A stretch of DNA of 64,000 bases from Phorcus lineatus. Its lineage: Eukaryota > Mollusca > Gastropoda > Trochida > Trochidae. The stretch covers positions 16,268,161-16,332,160 of the forward strand of contig OV121098.1 in NCBI GenBank assembly GCA_921293015.1, read 5' to 3'. The notes below the pieces were generated by a model. That model saw nothing but the letters and a program-made list of their open reading frames with translations, did no database searches and was not told the DNA's origin. This document shows, piece after piece, positions 23,813-37,718 of this stretch (the stretch's first letter is position 1; each line of letters opens with the position of its first letter). The translations under genes and the position numbers were made by a program.

Positions 23813-25710
23813 TACTTATAATGATATGAGTGTCATGACTATTATGTTAAAACAAGTAAACCAAAATATTTATTTTTCAGTTCTCTTACCAGTGATGTGG
23901 TAATTTGATGAAAACCAAATTTATTTGTAATTCAACTTTCATGTGATTGTCATATTTTAATTACTTGTTTATTTGCTAATTAAACTTTAAAAAAAAGAAG
24001 TTTTCATTTTTATACTTAATGAATAGTAACACTCTACACTGTTTGACTTTAGACTAGTTTTTCTTCTTTTACCTTTGAACAAAAATAGCAAATTTGTTTT
24101 TTATCTAACATTCACATGTCATTATGATATGGAAGACAAAAAAAGAAATGAATTCAATGCCCTTAAAAGCAAATAATAGTCAAAATACATTGAAAACAAA
24201 TATAGCAAGCAAAGATTTAATGCTCAATGTATGAACAGAGCATGCTACAATGATTCTTGACCACTGTCCATCTCCAAATTGATTATGGTCAGATAAAAGT
24301 GAAATACGACTGGTCAGTATGATCAGGTCACTCCCTCTGCGACCAAACTGACCGCTGTCTAACGAAACAGAAACAAGAAATACTTGTACAAATTAATGGC
24401 ACTGTTTAATTACAATGAAAAGCTTTGCCGCCTACTCTGTGAGTATTAGGTGTCATATTCACACAAACGCAGTTATTCTGCAAGATGATAAGAACAGTTT
24501 GATAAAGTGCTAGATTATGCGTAGTGACCATTGATTCACTGCGCGAGATGACCAGAGGTGTTATTTCTCCATTCACATGCAGCGTGGAAATTACACTGCC
24601 ATATATCTGCGCATCAAGATTGGGATCTTGTGAAGTTAACCAATTTCATACTAACATTTGGAAATAATTGTACAATGAGAAAATTGCGGAATTTCCTAAT
24701 AAAGTTTATCAAGATGATATAAAGTTAAATATCTTTTGAATGCATGCAAAGGTGAAATTATATTGGCCATTAAATGCTAAGATTGTGATTATATGATAGT
24801 AAAACTTCCCAATCGGTTTTATAATATTGTTGAAATGGACTTTGGAAAATTGTAGTCAGTTAATAAGGAAGTTTTATATCCATAAATTTTGTACCTATTA
24901 GAAAAGAAAATTTCAAGGTTTCATGATGCATTAAATTTGAAAATTAATTTTGAAAACAATGACACTTGGTAAGAATGTTTCATCTAACAAGTTTACGATC
25001 ATGTCAGTAATGATGTCGCAAGTTAAAAAAAGTAGCTTGTTGATAGCATATCAATTCTCAAAAATTATCCCATATTTCTTGCTTTTTTCTTTATTCTAAG
25101 GGTTAACACAGTAGAATATAACAACTGTCAGTTTTTGGAAAGGCTGTAAGAAACAGAAATAAAAAAAACTTAAGTTGGCCCGAACATTTTAAAAATAATT
25201 TAGATATAAAAATACGTAGGTAAATTTTCAAATCAACCAATCAGAGACAATTGGAAGCCATGTAGTTCAATTAAAGATGTATCAATACACCTGTTAACCT
25301 AGGATAGATAAGTTGGTGTGGTCAGTGGTGGTCAGTTGTGGTAATTGTGCTACTATGAGGGTGTGGGTTTGACCACCCAAAAATACAAAAATTTGTACCT
25401 TAATTTTTTAAGATAATGTGATCCAAAATATAACAATGTTACACTTGTGCATTATTTAACTGGCATGTAAGTATTTCTAACAGAAACACCAACAATAAAC
25501 TACATTTTCATCATGATAATAACCATCATCATCAAATCAATACCATCATCATTTTCTTGTGAATGATTCTTAACATTAAAACTCTCTCTGAGCCCAGACC
25601 CATTATGGGAATAACAATGCCTCTAATGTAGCGACTGGACATAAAAATGAAATATTGTCACATTTATCGAGATGCGTGAGAGAAGTTCTATCACTGGTCA
25701 CTACTGGTCA

Positions 25711-25787
25711 ACATGTCTGACCCTCTCCAGCCATGGGTCACTTACCTTGACTCCTCCATTAGCCGGACATGGGCGTCATAATGGATT
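25711..25787. repeat. 75-bp duplicated block, copy 1
   Basis: ATGTCTGACCCTCTCCAGCC ... CTCCATTAGCCGGACATGGG ... ATAATGGA recurs at 27499-27573. On the minus strand it reads HYDAHVRLMEES up to a SAG|GTAAGT donor-like site; the donor is not kept in copy 2. Confidence 0.75.
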
Positions 25788-27498
25788 TGTATTGATTTAT
25801 TCAAGTTCTCAATCAAAATACATGGATACAAAATTGCTATTGCAGATATAAGTTTATGAGTTATCTGATGAATTTGATAATATACAGGACAAAATAAGTA
25901 GCGATATTGGAATATGCATGATTGATATTCCGACACAATGTCCATGATTAAACAGATCATCATTTATGATGAAAAGGTTAACCAGTATAATATATTTTGT
26001 AAATCACAATTGATTTAAGTTTGAAATATACCTCATTTAAATAGTAAAAAAATGTAACCTTGTTATATTTTTAATCATGCATTCTGAAATAGTATAATAT
26101 CTTCTATTTTTGTCATGAAAAGATCTGTGCAGGATTCAGGCACCAACCAACCAACAGCTTACCAACTCAACCAGCAGGCCTTGACCATCATTGCTGGTAG
26201 TTGAGTGGATGAGGTGTATGTTGATTAGTGCTTGTACATTAGAATAGTTACCTCTGCTACATGACTGTGTATAAATTTGAAGCCTTTAATACACTCAAGG
26301 CACTCATTCAGAAAGTCTACATTTAAACAGTAGGTATTCTAAGTTCTTTGCTTCTCTGAAGGGTAATGTGATCTGATGTACCGTCCATGTAGCAGTGCCA
26401 CCCAAGCCTCTATGTAATACTTGAAAACATTTTTTAACTTTCGACAACGAATATTCAGCAATTAAACAGCCTTGATACTAAATGTAAACAAAATGGAGGC
26501 ATCAGTTTCGAATGAAATGGTCATAGTAATGCATGTTTTATAAATATGCTTAAAAATGGTTTTATCTAAATTCAAAATAGTGTGAAAGAAATAATAAGTG
26601 AAATTTGGTTCAAAGTATAGCAGAAAATATAAGAAAAAACATGTTTGTAACTAATATTTACGAAAACAGCTGATGGATCTAATGTAAACTCTGAACAGGC
26701 ACGCGTTATTATGTAACATCATTTAAGTATTATGTAACACCTCTTCTTGGCCAGGAGTTGTTGCTATGTGAGCAGGGTACATGAAATTTGCTCATCGTGG
26801 GGTCTAGGGGGTACATATGATACTTGGTTTTCCCTGGTGAGACTAAAACATTTATTTCTTGTTAACAGGTTTGTTGGAATCATAATGGGTCAAAGGGAAT
26901 TATCTTATACCTAAAATAAAATCTTTTATTAACTGGTCAAGGACTGACATGTAAAGATTGATGCTTAAGCAAGTGTGATATATCGATTTTATAAAACAAA
27001 GGTCATTTTTATTTTTTACAAATTTGTGTGAAAAAACTACATCATAGTTTACAAATTGCATTGCAAAATATTTGTGTTGTAATTTCCAAAAACCTGGCAA
27101 AATTAGTCAATATTAATTGGACTTTATTTATGGTTGTAAGAGTGATATCACACTCATTTACCTAATGACATGACAAAAAGGGTAAAAATGACAGCATGAA
27201 TTTTTAACTTTTGAACATTTTGTTAATGAAAAAACAATGATATATGAAAAGTGTGCCCTGTAGGTCATAGTGTTTGGTGCCGGTGTGCACATATTGTACA
27301 TGCAATATTACATATGACTGTTGAATTGTTGGTGTTGTTTCACCATACCGCAGAATTTTGAAAGACATACTGCATCATTTTTTGTCCTTGATGCAAATGT
27401 TTTTGAGATAAGCGACAGACAGACCTGTGCTGCTATGAGCTAAGTTGCTAACTTATCCTTGATTTTACTGTTCCTCCTGCTTCTCACAGGGATATAAT

Positions 27499-27573
27499 GA
27501 TGTCTGACCCTTTCTGACCATGGGTCAGTTGGCTTGACCCCTCCATTAGCCGGACATGGGAGGGATAATGGAG
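27499..27573. repeat. 75-bp duplicated block, copy 2
   Basis: ATGTCTGACCCTTTCTGACC ... CTCCATTAGCCGGACATGGG ... ATAATGGA, same orientation as the copy at 25.7 kb, with unrelated flanks. Minus strand reads HYPSHVRLMEGS. Confidence 0.75.
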
Positions 27574-27968
27574 GCTGTTTGAGTGGCTCTAGATGGGTTC
27601 AGAGTTAGAGGAGGTGGCAGGAATCAATTTAGGTTGCACCAACACATAGTTCTTTTATCTAGTTTATTTTGCAAAATTGATCTGGGTCCCATAGCACAAA
27701 TCCTAAGGTAACCTTAAGTCTCTGAGGTAGCCTAAGTGTAGACCTGCATCGTGGCTGTATGTAAAAGGAGCTTTTATTACTTGCCATTGAAGATACTGCC
27801 ATTTAATGAATTTACACTGTGTCATAACATCGTGTGCTGAGTAACATCACATTACATCACAATCTTCAAGTATGACGTCACAATATTGTTATTTTATCAA
27901 GAAGTATTGGTCGTTTCAGAAAATCAGAATCCTTATGCTTATCAGTTCAGTGTAGTGTCAAGAAACGG

Positions 27969-28310
27969 GTTAAAGTCGTTATTATAAAAAACTGGACAGT
28001 GGCGCGCGCCAATGACTCAAACATAATTTGGGAAACTTATTTATAGCAGACACAAAGACAAACATAGGTTGATAGTGTTGAGTAGGTCATTTAACTTTTA
28101 TACATGTTTATTTGACACAGAATTTCGACTTTTATACATTTATTGGGCCATTAGGTATCATTGAAAACAAGAAAATATCATAATCTTGGGCTTTTCAAGA
28201 AGCTAATGCAAATTTTGGGAGGCGATTTGAAGTTAATTTAGTACATAAGTTATTTTAGCTTTTACTAAAGCCATATGAAAAATCACGAAACATACTCTTT
28301 GTCACTTTAA
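27969..28310 (+). mobile_element. TTAA-type MITE, copy 3, 5'-truncated
   Basis: It begins within the family's internal block (AAACTGGACAGTGGCGCG) and runs colinear with copy 2 to an end ATACTCTTTGTCACTTTAA. The first 100-150 bp of the element are missing. Confidence 0.75.
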
Positions 28311-28319
28311 ATGATTTTG

Positions 28320-31005
28320 AATTTGTTTTCATATATGAGAATTTTATAAATTATTGATATTGAATTTATCTATATAACAAGAGCTGTGGATTAAGGAAAT
28401 TGTATTTGTTCAAAAAGAAACAAAAAATGATTTCTGAAATGAAAATAAACAAAGTTGAAGTTCTCAAAGTATCTCCTGCCCCTGGTGCTAGGAATCCCCT
28501 TAATTTCTTGTACCCTAGGCCTCAATTTAGCGACTAATTATGAACCCTAACGAATGTCTCGATCTGGTTTAAGACTGGGAGCATATGGTATTATGAACAG
28601 TTTCCATCGTCTGACAACCTAGATTAAATAATTAATCTCAGATTAATAAACAAATTGGAAATATTTCTCAAATCATTAGCCTCAAGAGAGGCAGCCTTGA
28701 ATCAAGGAGAAACTATTTATTAAAAAGAAATTTTCACAATTTTGAATAATTTCCCGTTTCCTTATTGGCAACCCTGAGCATACCATTGCTTTGTTAAAGT
28801 TCCTTGCCAATAAATTTTCATTTGGAACATTAAGTCAACTGGAAAATTTAACACGGACCATTAAGTTTGTGTGCCAACTCTCAACACCATTGGTGAATTA
28901 TGACCTCAAGGTCATTCTTTGACCCTTGAGGTCAAGATTCAGAGTGGATGCTTATTGAGGGATGATGATGATTATTGGGGAGGGGGTCATTAGGGAAGTG
29001 AGTGGACGTCATTAAGGAAAATAAGGGAGAGGTTCTTAAGTTTTGAGCAATATGAGTTTGAAATTACTGCTGTTTTTACTGTGCGAATATTATATCCAAA
29101 AAAATGTAGATTCTTGTATTTAGATGGTAATGTTAAATCGTTGCATTGAAAATATAACTTGGAAAGAAATTACATAAATGAAAACCTCTCAGATCTCATG
29201 ATTATATACATATATTATTTATGATCCCGTCACTTTTCTCCAAGCTCATCCTGTTCCTGTCAAGCAAAACAGAAGCTAAGGGAAGCTGAAAAAACAGCAT
29301 TTCATCACAGCAATCTATTATTTTATTAAAAGATGTCTAAACTCTCTCTATTATCAAACTCTCATAAAAACTAAGACAAAAGTCTCAGCAAGTCCATAAG
29401 AAGACAAGAAAGCCTGTTTACAAAATTTAAAATGTAACAAACTACAAGGTCCTTTTTCATTTTATCATAATTCTTTAATTTGGAATTCATTGGTAAATTC
29501 ATTTCAGAGAATAAATGTTGGTGTACCTTCCTATTGCTCAGAGGGTTATTTAGGGGTGGGGGTGATCATTAGGGGAAGAAGTGGAATCATTGGGGGTAGG
29601 GGGGGGTGGCCTGAGGGTCAGGCAAAACCAACGGGCTTCCATTTGTTTACAGGCACTGATTTGCTAGTATTGAAGAAAGCTACTAATTAATGATGCTGTA
29701 TGGATGGTCAGAGTTGAAGTTTGTTAGAACGTGTTTATATTCACCCTCTTAAATACAATGGACAGCTGTCAGATACTTGCTATTGTTACAAAAATGTTTT
29801 TGTATCTTGTCCAGGATTTTGGTTGTCGTGTGTTATTTTCCTTTTGCGTCTATTATAATAGATTTTGCTTGTCAAGGAAATCTCATTCTTCTTGGTGGAT
29901 CCGAACCATCAAAGATTTTTGTTGTCTTGCAAACATATTTCTCTTCAATTTAGAAGCACAAACTTTTGATTACGAATGAAATGTGTTTTCATACACTTTC
30001 ATTGACAAAACAATTTTAGAAGATGTTTAGAAAAAAAGATTTTTCAGAACCATTAAATCAACCGGGACTCCTAGGATAATCAACGTTCTTTAGACACCAG
30101 CTAAAACTACCGGTAATAATCTCCTTAAGTTTCAATTATTGTAAAAACATTACTCATTGTGCAAAATTTTCCAATTACTTCAATGTTGTGATTCAAATAT
30201 GTTTATAAGAATACAACTTCATGTATTTCAATTTAAACTTTGTCGCTGTGCAGATACCAACTTTAAGCCTGTAAATAGGTATATGTATATATATAATTTA
30301 TATACATATATATACATAGAGTTTTACCTATTTCCGAGAACATCATTTTTGTAGATAATTTCTTATTTGTGAAAGATTAATAGCTTAACATTAGCATGGT
30401 TTTCCTTTCTCAGACAAGAAAGAAAATATAAGCCTTTTAAGTAACTTTTTTAAACAAAAGGCAACATCTTAACAAATAGCTTTCCTCTGTTTAAGACAAT
30501 AAACAGAAAACTTTCAAGAGATCCTGAAATAACTCCTTGTGATTAAATATGTTTATTGCTTCCTGAGTGTATCTTCACACCATAAACATTGTACAAAAGA
30601 ACACAATACCAAGACGTTTTTCAACACAAAGAGAAACAAATTCTTTGTAAAAAACCTTGGAATGAACATCACAAATATTGATTTACAAGAGCGCAAAGAC
30701 ACTCGAAAAGATGTAATAGTTTTTGGAATGAAGCATATGTTGCTATTAATAACAGAGGTACTGTCTTTTTATTATTTCCTTGTGGTCTAAATGACAATTC
30801 TACAAGACCTGGAGTGTTTTTCAGTTGTCGACAGAAAACATTCACGGCCATACACTCCTCATCTCCTGTGTTGTGAGAGTTTGTTCACCGCTATAGCGCT
30901 AGGGCATGTTTCTATAACAGCAGTAGAATGTTCCTGAAGTTCTTCAACACATGCATGCCGTAGTCTACACTAGGTGTGGAACTGAACTGTCCGAACAGTT
31001 GTCAA
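28320..31005. other. no confirmed gene; G-rich and higher-G+C patches
   Basis: G-tract clusters at 28960-29030 and 29545-29620 could form G-quadruplexes. 30275-30322 is an alternating TATATA palindrome. 30800-31000 is richer in G+C; its minus strand reads about 36 open codons (HACVEELQEHSTAVIE) before a stop, with no splice support. Confidence 0.4.
28890..28930. promoter_or_regulatory. cluster of AGGTCA half-sites in a hairpin
   Basis: TGACCTCAAGGTCA is followed within 15 nt by TTGACCCTTGAGGTCA. There are four nuclear-receptor half-sites, and TGACCTCAAGG / CCTTGAGGTCA form a perfect 11-bp inverted repeat. Function is inference. Confidence 0.3.
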
Positions 31006-31189
31006 CATATCTCTAGACTTGCACCAGTGCATGGTGCTTAGACTTGATATCTTTCTCCAAAACCTATTTTGAATCAATGGTGCTTTAATATTTATAGACT
31101 TGCACCATTAGTGATAGCATACCTTTACACTTGCACCATTGGTGCTTATATTTGATTTTGATCTTTAGATCGTATGAATCATTGGCACT

Positions 31190-32205
31190 TACCCATCTAC
31201 AGACTTGCAACATTGGTGCTTACACATCTATAGACTTGCAACATTGGTGCATACATATCTATAGACTTGCAACATTGGTGCTTACATATCTATAGACTTG
31301 CAACATTGGTGCTTACATATCTATAGACTTGCAATATTGGTGCTTACATAACTATAGACTTGCAACATTGGTCCTTACATATCTATAGACTTGCAATATT
31401 GGTGCTTACATAACTATAGACTTGCAACATTGGTGCTTACATATATCTATAAACTTGCAACATTGTTGCTTACATGTCTATAGACTTGCAACATTGGTGC
31501 TTACACATTTATAGACTTGCAACATTGTTGCTTACATATCTATAGACTTGCAACATTGGTGCTTACATAACTATAGACTTGCAACATTGGTGCTTACATA
31601 TCTATAGACTTGCAACATTGGTGCTTACATATCTATAGACTTGCAACATTGGAGCTTACATATCTATAGATTTGCAACATTGGTGCTTACATATCTATAG
31701 ACTTGCAACATTGGTGCTTACATATCTATAGACTTGCAACATTGGTGCTTACATAACTATAGACTTGCAACATTGGTGCTTACATAACTATAGACTTGCA
31801 ACATTGGTGCATACATATCTATAGACTTGCAACATTGGTGCTTTCATATCTGTAGACTTGCAACATTGGTGCTTACATAACTATAGACTTGCAACATTGG
31901 TGCATACATATCTATACACTTGCAACATTGGTGCATACATATCTATAGACTTGCAACATTGGTGCTTACATATCTATAGACTTGCAACATTGGTGCTTAC
32001 ATAACTATAGACTTGCAACATTGGTGCTTACATATCTATAGACTTGCAATATTGGTGCTTACATATCTATAGACTTGCAACATTGGTGCTTACATATCTA
32101 TAGACTTGCAACATTGGTGCTTACATATCTATAGACTTGCAATAATGGTGCATACATATCTATAGACTTGCAATAACGGTGCATACATATCTATAGATTT
32201 TTGGT
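31190..32205 (+). repeat. 31-bp minisatellite, about 32 units
   Basis: Units read TAGACTTGCAACATTGG followed by TGCTTACATATCTA. Central units are nearly identical; variants include ACATAACTATAG, TGCATACATA and GCAATATTGG. The edges (31010-31190 and 32205-32310) hold progressively diverged units (ACTTGCACCATTGG; TTTCACAATTGG), as expected from unequal exchange. The unit is not a multiple of three and has no open frame. Confidence 0.95.
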
Positions 32206-32527
32206 CTTTGGATGTTGCTTTGAATCATAAGTGCTTACATATCTATAGACTTACATAATTGCCCTTATATAACAACAGACTTTCACAATTGGCGCCTAGA
32301 CATGATTGATTTTATCTACATGTTCTTTGTTGATAAAGTTTGGTTTATATCAAGAGTGGATTTAGTAGAGGTTGCATCAACAGTACTCATATAAAGTCTT
32401 ATGTGTATGCAATTATAACAGGCATTCAAAAGTACAGCTTGTAAGATTTTTGTATTTGTTCAAGTCAAAAGGAAACTTTAAGAAGTCACAACATGTTATT
32501 ATTCAGCTTTAGGAAGTCGTGAAATTT

Positions 32528-32565
32528 ACCGTGGCCTAATGGATAACACAGTAGTCTTCAAACAT
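32528..32565 (+). repeat. tRNA-like A-box fragment
   Basis: CGTGGCCTAATGGATAACAC matches the 5' half of arginine-tRNA-like heads. No B-box follows at the right distance, so this is a truncated SINE head or chance. Confidence 0.3.
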
Positions 32566-32569
32566 AGGT

Positions 32570-35500
32570 AATGAAATAATAATTCTGATTGAATGGGAAA
32601 ATGTTATAAAAAATGTTAAAAATTACCTTTTTAAGGATCGTATTTGTATATTTCATAAATGATTTCTGTGTCTTGAGGTTTTTTCAGGAATAGTTTTACC
32701 ATGTCTTTCCCCGTCATTATAGGAAGTGGGGAAAGGGTGGAGGGCAAAAAAAAGGTATTAATAGACAATAGACAATAGCCACTAGACAGGTCTCAATAAG
32801 ATCAATTTGTAACATAATTCCGCCAAGATATTAACATGCTAAGAAAAAATTTCAAAATCTGCACATTAAACATAAAAAATTAACATTCCCTAATTAGAAT
32901 TATGAAGATAAATGTCAAAGATATTATAATTAATCTCACATAATTGCTAATGTTCTTAAGCAAAATGCCATAATTCATGTTAATGAATTAACTCTTTGTT
33001 TTAAACATTTGTAAAAAAAAACTCTGGCAAAAGTAATATTTCTTCTGTTTGAATAATCTTAAAGAAATGTTTTTCAGACATGAACTTAATTCAACATTTG
33101 AGGAAGTTGTATTTCAGTTATGAAATGGTATATGATCTGAAATCAATTAGCAATAAGGTAGTTCATATTTATGATTACCAGATCAACTATTTACATTAAT
33201 TAATGTCAGTCATTCTAATTTTAATAAGTGCTTTAAATTATGTTTTACATATATCAGTTTGTCTTTCTATTTGTAAAAATTGTTAAAACTTATTTTCAGG
33301 TTAGTCTTCTTATAAAAAAATTTTAATCAGAGGAGCTCATGTGGATAATAATTTTGTGAAAATCAAAACATTTTCAAATTTGAAAGATAATGAAATGAAA
33401 AAGTCTCTTAGAGAATAAACGAGAGATGAAATTAATATCTCAGATTACAAAAATGAAAATGTTGGAATATTTTAGTAAGATTTAGCCCATCTGTTACGAC
33501 CAAGAAAAACATGAAAACCTTCACACAATCAGGTCCTTGGGGCACGTTGGACATGAGACAGGTTGTTTTTTAGCCACCAATTTTTCACATATTTGGTCCT
33601 CTGGGCATAAAGGGCCTGAGACAGATCCTGTAGCAGGCATCAATTGTTGTAAGATGACTCTTGCTCTATGGCACTGTCTTGTGAGAGGATTAGTAAGACA
33701 CTGAAATTAAAACTCTCTGAATGTCTGTCGCAAGGAGCTCTTCTTTCCCCTTTATTATTAATTATCAATACCTAAAAATCAGGTGAGAGGAGACAACCAC
33801 TTGCTCAACGGCACTGATCATAGAGATAATAAGTAAGATTCTTGAGACTCTCACCTTAATCAGTAATGATTATTGCTGTAAACCCAGGTTTATATTCAAT
33901 GCAAGTGAGGGATTGTGTTTGCCACATTAACCTTTGAATTCAGATGGATAATTTTCTGGTGTTTTGTAAAGGCAAAATTGCATTTCAAAATAAGTGATTA
34001 GTTTTTTAATGGTATTTTTACTTATCACGTAGAGCTTAAAAAGGTATGAAGCAGGGAGATGTTCTCTCTCATTTTTTATTAATGATCCCTGCTTACAAAC
34101 CCAGGTGAGATGAGAAAGGGAGGCTGAGGATGTATTTTCCAAGTTGTTAATTTCCAAGATTTCTTTCTTTCCCTCCTTTGTTCTGGGGATCAATGCAAGG
34201 GACTATTAGAAATTGAAAAATAAATCTGAATCAGAATTCAGGTGCGCTGTGTTTTTTAATACAATATTCACTCTCGGAATTATTCAGGTCAGTTGATTCT
34301 CTTTTTATTTTCTTTACTACATTTTAAATAAGTTATCCGGTCAAAACCTGTTTTCAAATTTACAGAAATGGAAATCGTCATGGAATAATTTTTAAAGTAA
34401 TTAATTACTGTTTCATATGATGGAGCTAGACAGCTGGTGGATGCTTCTTTCCTTCTAAACATGTGAAAAAGTGAAATGAATCAATTATTGAAAGTTCACT
34501 TGTTCTTGATGGTTTTACAAATTATTTCTTGAAGATTTCACTTAGATCAAAAAACAAAGGAAGCTAGTTTTCATATTTTTGATAAGTATGTTTTGTTTGA
34601 ATTTTCTAAATTTGAGACACACATCAATCATTTCAATTATTATGATCTCATTCATTACCTGCCACTAAATAAAGAAATTTTTATGATAATTTACCTGAAG
34701 TAATGAAACCTTCTTCTGATGTAAAGAAAAATGAAGATGATGGATAGCTTTTCAAAAAGGACATTGAATTTTCAGGAAAATACACTTAAGCCAGAAGGTT
34801 ATTAAAAAAACCACGATATTAATTTTATTTTTCAACTATGAAAACGTTTTCAACATTATATCAAAATTATTATTATACTCATGATATTATTGACATTGTC
34901 ATCACTTAAACTAGTCTATGATATAAAATTTGATGTAAGCTTGGTCCCTTTAAAACATTTAGTGTTTTTGGGGAGTAAAAATTTCATTACTGATCAAAAG
35001 TTTTAGCTAGACACAGACATATGAGTAATAAACAAAGTCTACTACATCTTAGTTGAGTAAATCAAAATCAAACCGTTTGAAATCAGATACAATCCTTTGA
35101 TTTTTTGTAAGACGCATATTATCCTGAAAACCTTAATTAGACACTGATTAAGCAAAGAGGATAAATATCAAATGTTTCTGAAATTGCTCAAAATCTCATT
35201 TTCGACCAAAAATCTCAGGTAAGGGATCCCCTTAAGCCTTTTGTTCTGTAAAATGGGACAATTATTAAAACCAATAGACCTTGTGTCTCCAGTCTGAAGT
35301 GAGAGATCTTTGTTGTTTTTTCATTTAAACCTTGCTACATTGTCAAGGGCTTCAAAGGTGAGTTTTAATCACACGTCAAAGTTAATTAGTATCAAAAGTG
35401 ACAAGCATCGTTCATGAATGTTTTAATTGATAGAACCCCATTATTTCAAAAGAGAATGTGTTGTCATTTCTCATAGAGTTGTATTTGTTTCTTCATGTCT

Positions 35501-37700
35501 TCTTTTTGTTTCACTTTTTTAAATATCAAATTTTGTAATTACTCAATGAATACCACAGTTTTGTTTTTTACTTTCGCCTATGTCTTTTAGATATGCTTGA
35601 TTATTTCTTGATATCATGAAAATATATTTTCTATTCAGTTAACAAAATAAAGCATATAACGTTAGCGAGGCTGGGGGTGGAAAATTCAGCCAAGGTTGTT
35701 CTAATACTCAAATAAAACAATTTTTTAAAAAGATAAATGGCAGAAGAAAGACAATGGCAGGACAATGAAAAAGTGAATGCACATGCGCACTGTAGAATGC
35801 TGGGTACTTAATACCGGAGGATATTTTGTAAATACTAATATATATATATATTTAGAATTGTTGAAGAATAATTCCTTGAAACAGTATGCCAATATAATAT
35901 AAGAAATAGTTATTTTATCAAATATGTTTATGTGCCGGTCTTTGCTGAAGATAATGGATGTCATTTCCGAACATGGTAACAGGAAATGAATAGCAAAAGA
36001 ACGAAACAAAAACAAACTATGGTCAAAGCTATTATTTTTGTTTTACTTTCTCACTTATGGTTTTAACATATTTTTATTCATGTAAGAATCTTGTTCGGTA
36101 AACAAGCAAAGATTTGTTTTCATGAATACCTCACCAGTACAAAATGTAACTTGATTAAAATAAAGTGACAAAACGCTTGCAGCTTGCTTTCCAAGATAAT
36201 CTTTTAAATTTTACCCTATCAAAACGCTTGCTCTAACAAATTTATAGGTGGACTGATTCTAAGATATTTAGATTTTCATTACTGGTAGTTGATGGTAATT
36301 AAGACACTGGTACTGGTCATCCGTTACTCACTCATGTGCACATATCACTTTTGCATATAAATGATTTTTTATTATAATTTCTCTTAATGTAGTCTTTATT
36401 GTCATAAACAAGTCATATGTGATGTCATTGACACAGGTTGTCACACTAGGAGCAGGCCATTCTCTGACTACATATGCGGTTCAAATTTTTGTTATTTCTA
36501 CTAACTCCACATCAAGTACTTACTCATATAGATATATCTAAGAGAGCCTAATATTAGTTTGCTCAGACAGCCTATGTAAAGGAAAAAATCCACAACTAAA
36601 TCACTAATTTGACTCGATCAGGAATACCAAGTTGACTTAATTATAAATGACAGTGCAGTAACCGATGAAAATGGACAAGACGGCCATCAAGGACTCATCT
36701 TTGGGTCAAACTTGAAACTAATTAATATAATTATCAAATAAGTCAGTGACAGGCAAGGTTTTCACGAAGCAATCTGTTTTCAAACACCCCAGCCAAGTGA
36801 ACAACTAAATGACTATTGTTTCACTAAGTTGACAGTGAAAAATGGGAACTTATGAGCGTGAAATCATCTAATTATTACCAAAAATGGGAACAGATTGAGA
36901 GTCTACGAAAGAAGAGAAACCTAAGGAGAATATGAACTTTAAATAAACGCGTAATGCGACACACACGTCAACGTTAAATATTTGCTCTATTGGTACCCGA
37001 ACGGAGAATGCCATCAAGGATGGTCTTGATGGAATATGGTGTCGCCATTACAGTTTAATTTCAGCTCACTTTTCGTTTATTCGTCCATTATAAATGTGGT
37101 AGTGATGGTTAAATAATGAGAACAACAATAGGAGCGTGAGACTTTATGTTAATGAGGGTTAAATAATGGGGGCAGGCAGGGAGTGCATCTGTGTCCATTG
37201 CAATATTTACAATGCATTGCCTTACTGCCTGAGTCTAAGACGGAGATTGATTTTAATATCTTCATGTAGAAATAATAAGGAATTTAAGATATTCATAATG
37301 TTTTGCAAGGCATGAATGTTAAAAATAAGATTAACACTAAATATGCTGACAAATACCATGCATGGCAATTTGAAATTATTTGATTTTATAAGTAAAGAAA
37401 ATAATCCAGGTATGATCACTCGATGTGGATATCCATCTCAAAATATTCAAAGATTTGGAGAATTGTGAATCAAGCAAATTTTCTTTTAAGAAGTCATTTT
37501 CCTCCAAAAAGATACTTTGGTCCCTTAAACAATTTGAATTTGTTTTTCATGCAATAAAAAATCCCTGCTTATTGTAAGATTTTACCCGTTTATATATTTT
37601 AAGCTATACCTGTTATCTATTTCTTTACTCACTCTAACACATTTGCTGCCAAATTGATAAATCTTACCAAATTATTAACATCCTTTTACATAACAAAGAG
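32570..37700. other. large AT-rich gene-free stretch
   Basis: Apart from the weak duplications at 33.5-34.1 kb, I find no paired splice sites around an open frame. 36600-37170 has many ATTA/AATTA homeodomain-type cores and may be regulatory. Confidence 0.45.
33490..34140 (+). repeat. weak internal duplications around 33.5-34.1 kb
   Basis: CAGGTCCTTGGGGCA...GAGACAGGTT (33529) recurs as TTGGTCCTCTGGGCA...GAGACAGATC (33592). A TTTATTAATNATC...AAACCCAGGTGAGA-type block appears in diverged form near 33750, 33865 and 34075. No coding frame. Confidence 0.35.
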
Positions 37701-37718
37701 AATATTCTTGACAACCCA

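Noticed and set aside
29490-29690. Acceptor-preceded frame through a G-rich tract
   Set aside because: The open frame is due to GGG-rich sequence; no donor and no recognisable protein.
31190-32205. CRISPR array
   Set aside because: The 31-bp repeats are head to tail without unique spacers, in a eukaryotic context; it is a minisatellite.
35291-35354. Acceptor/donor-bounded 64-nt segment
   Set aside because: All three frames contain stops and the composition is like the intronic surroundings.
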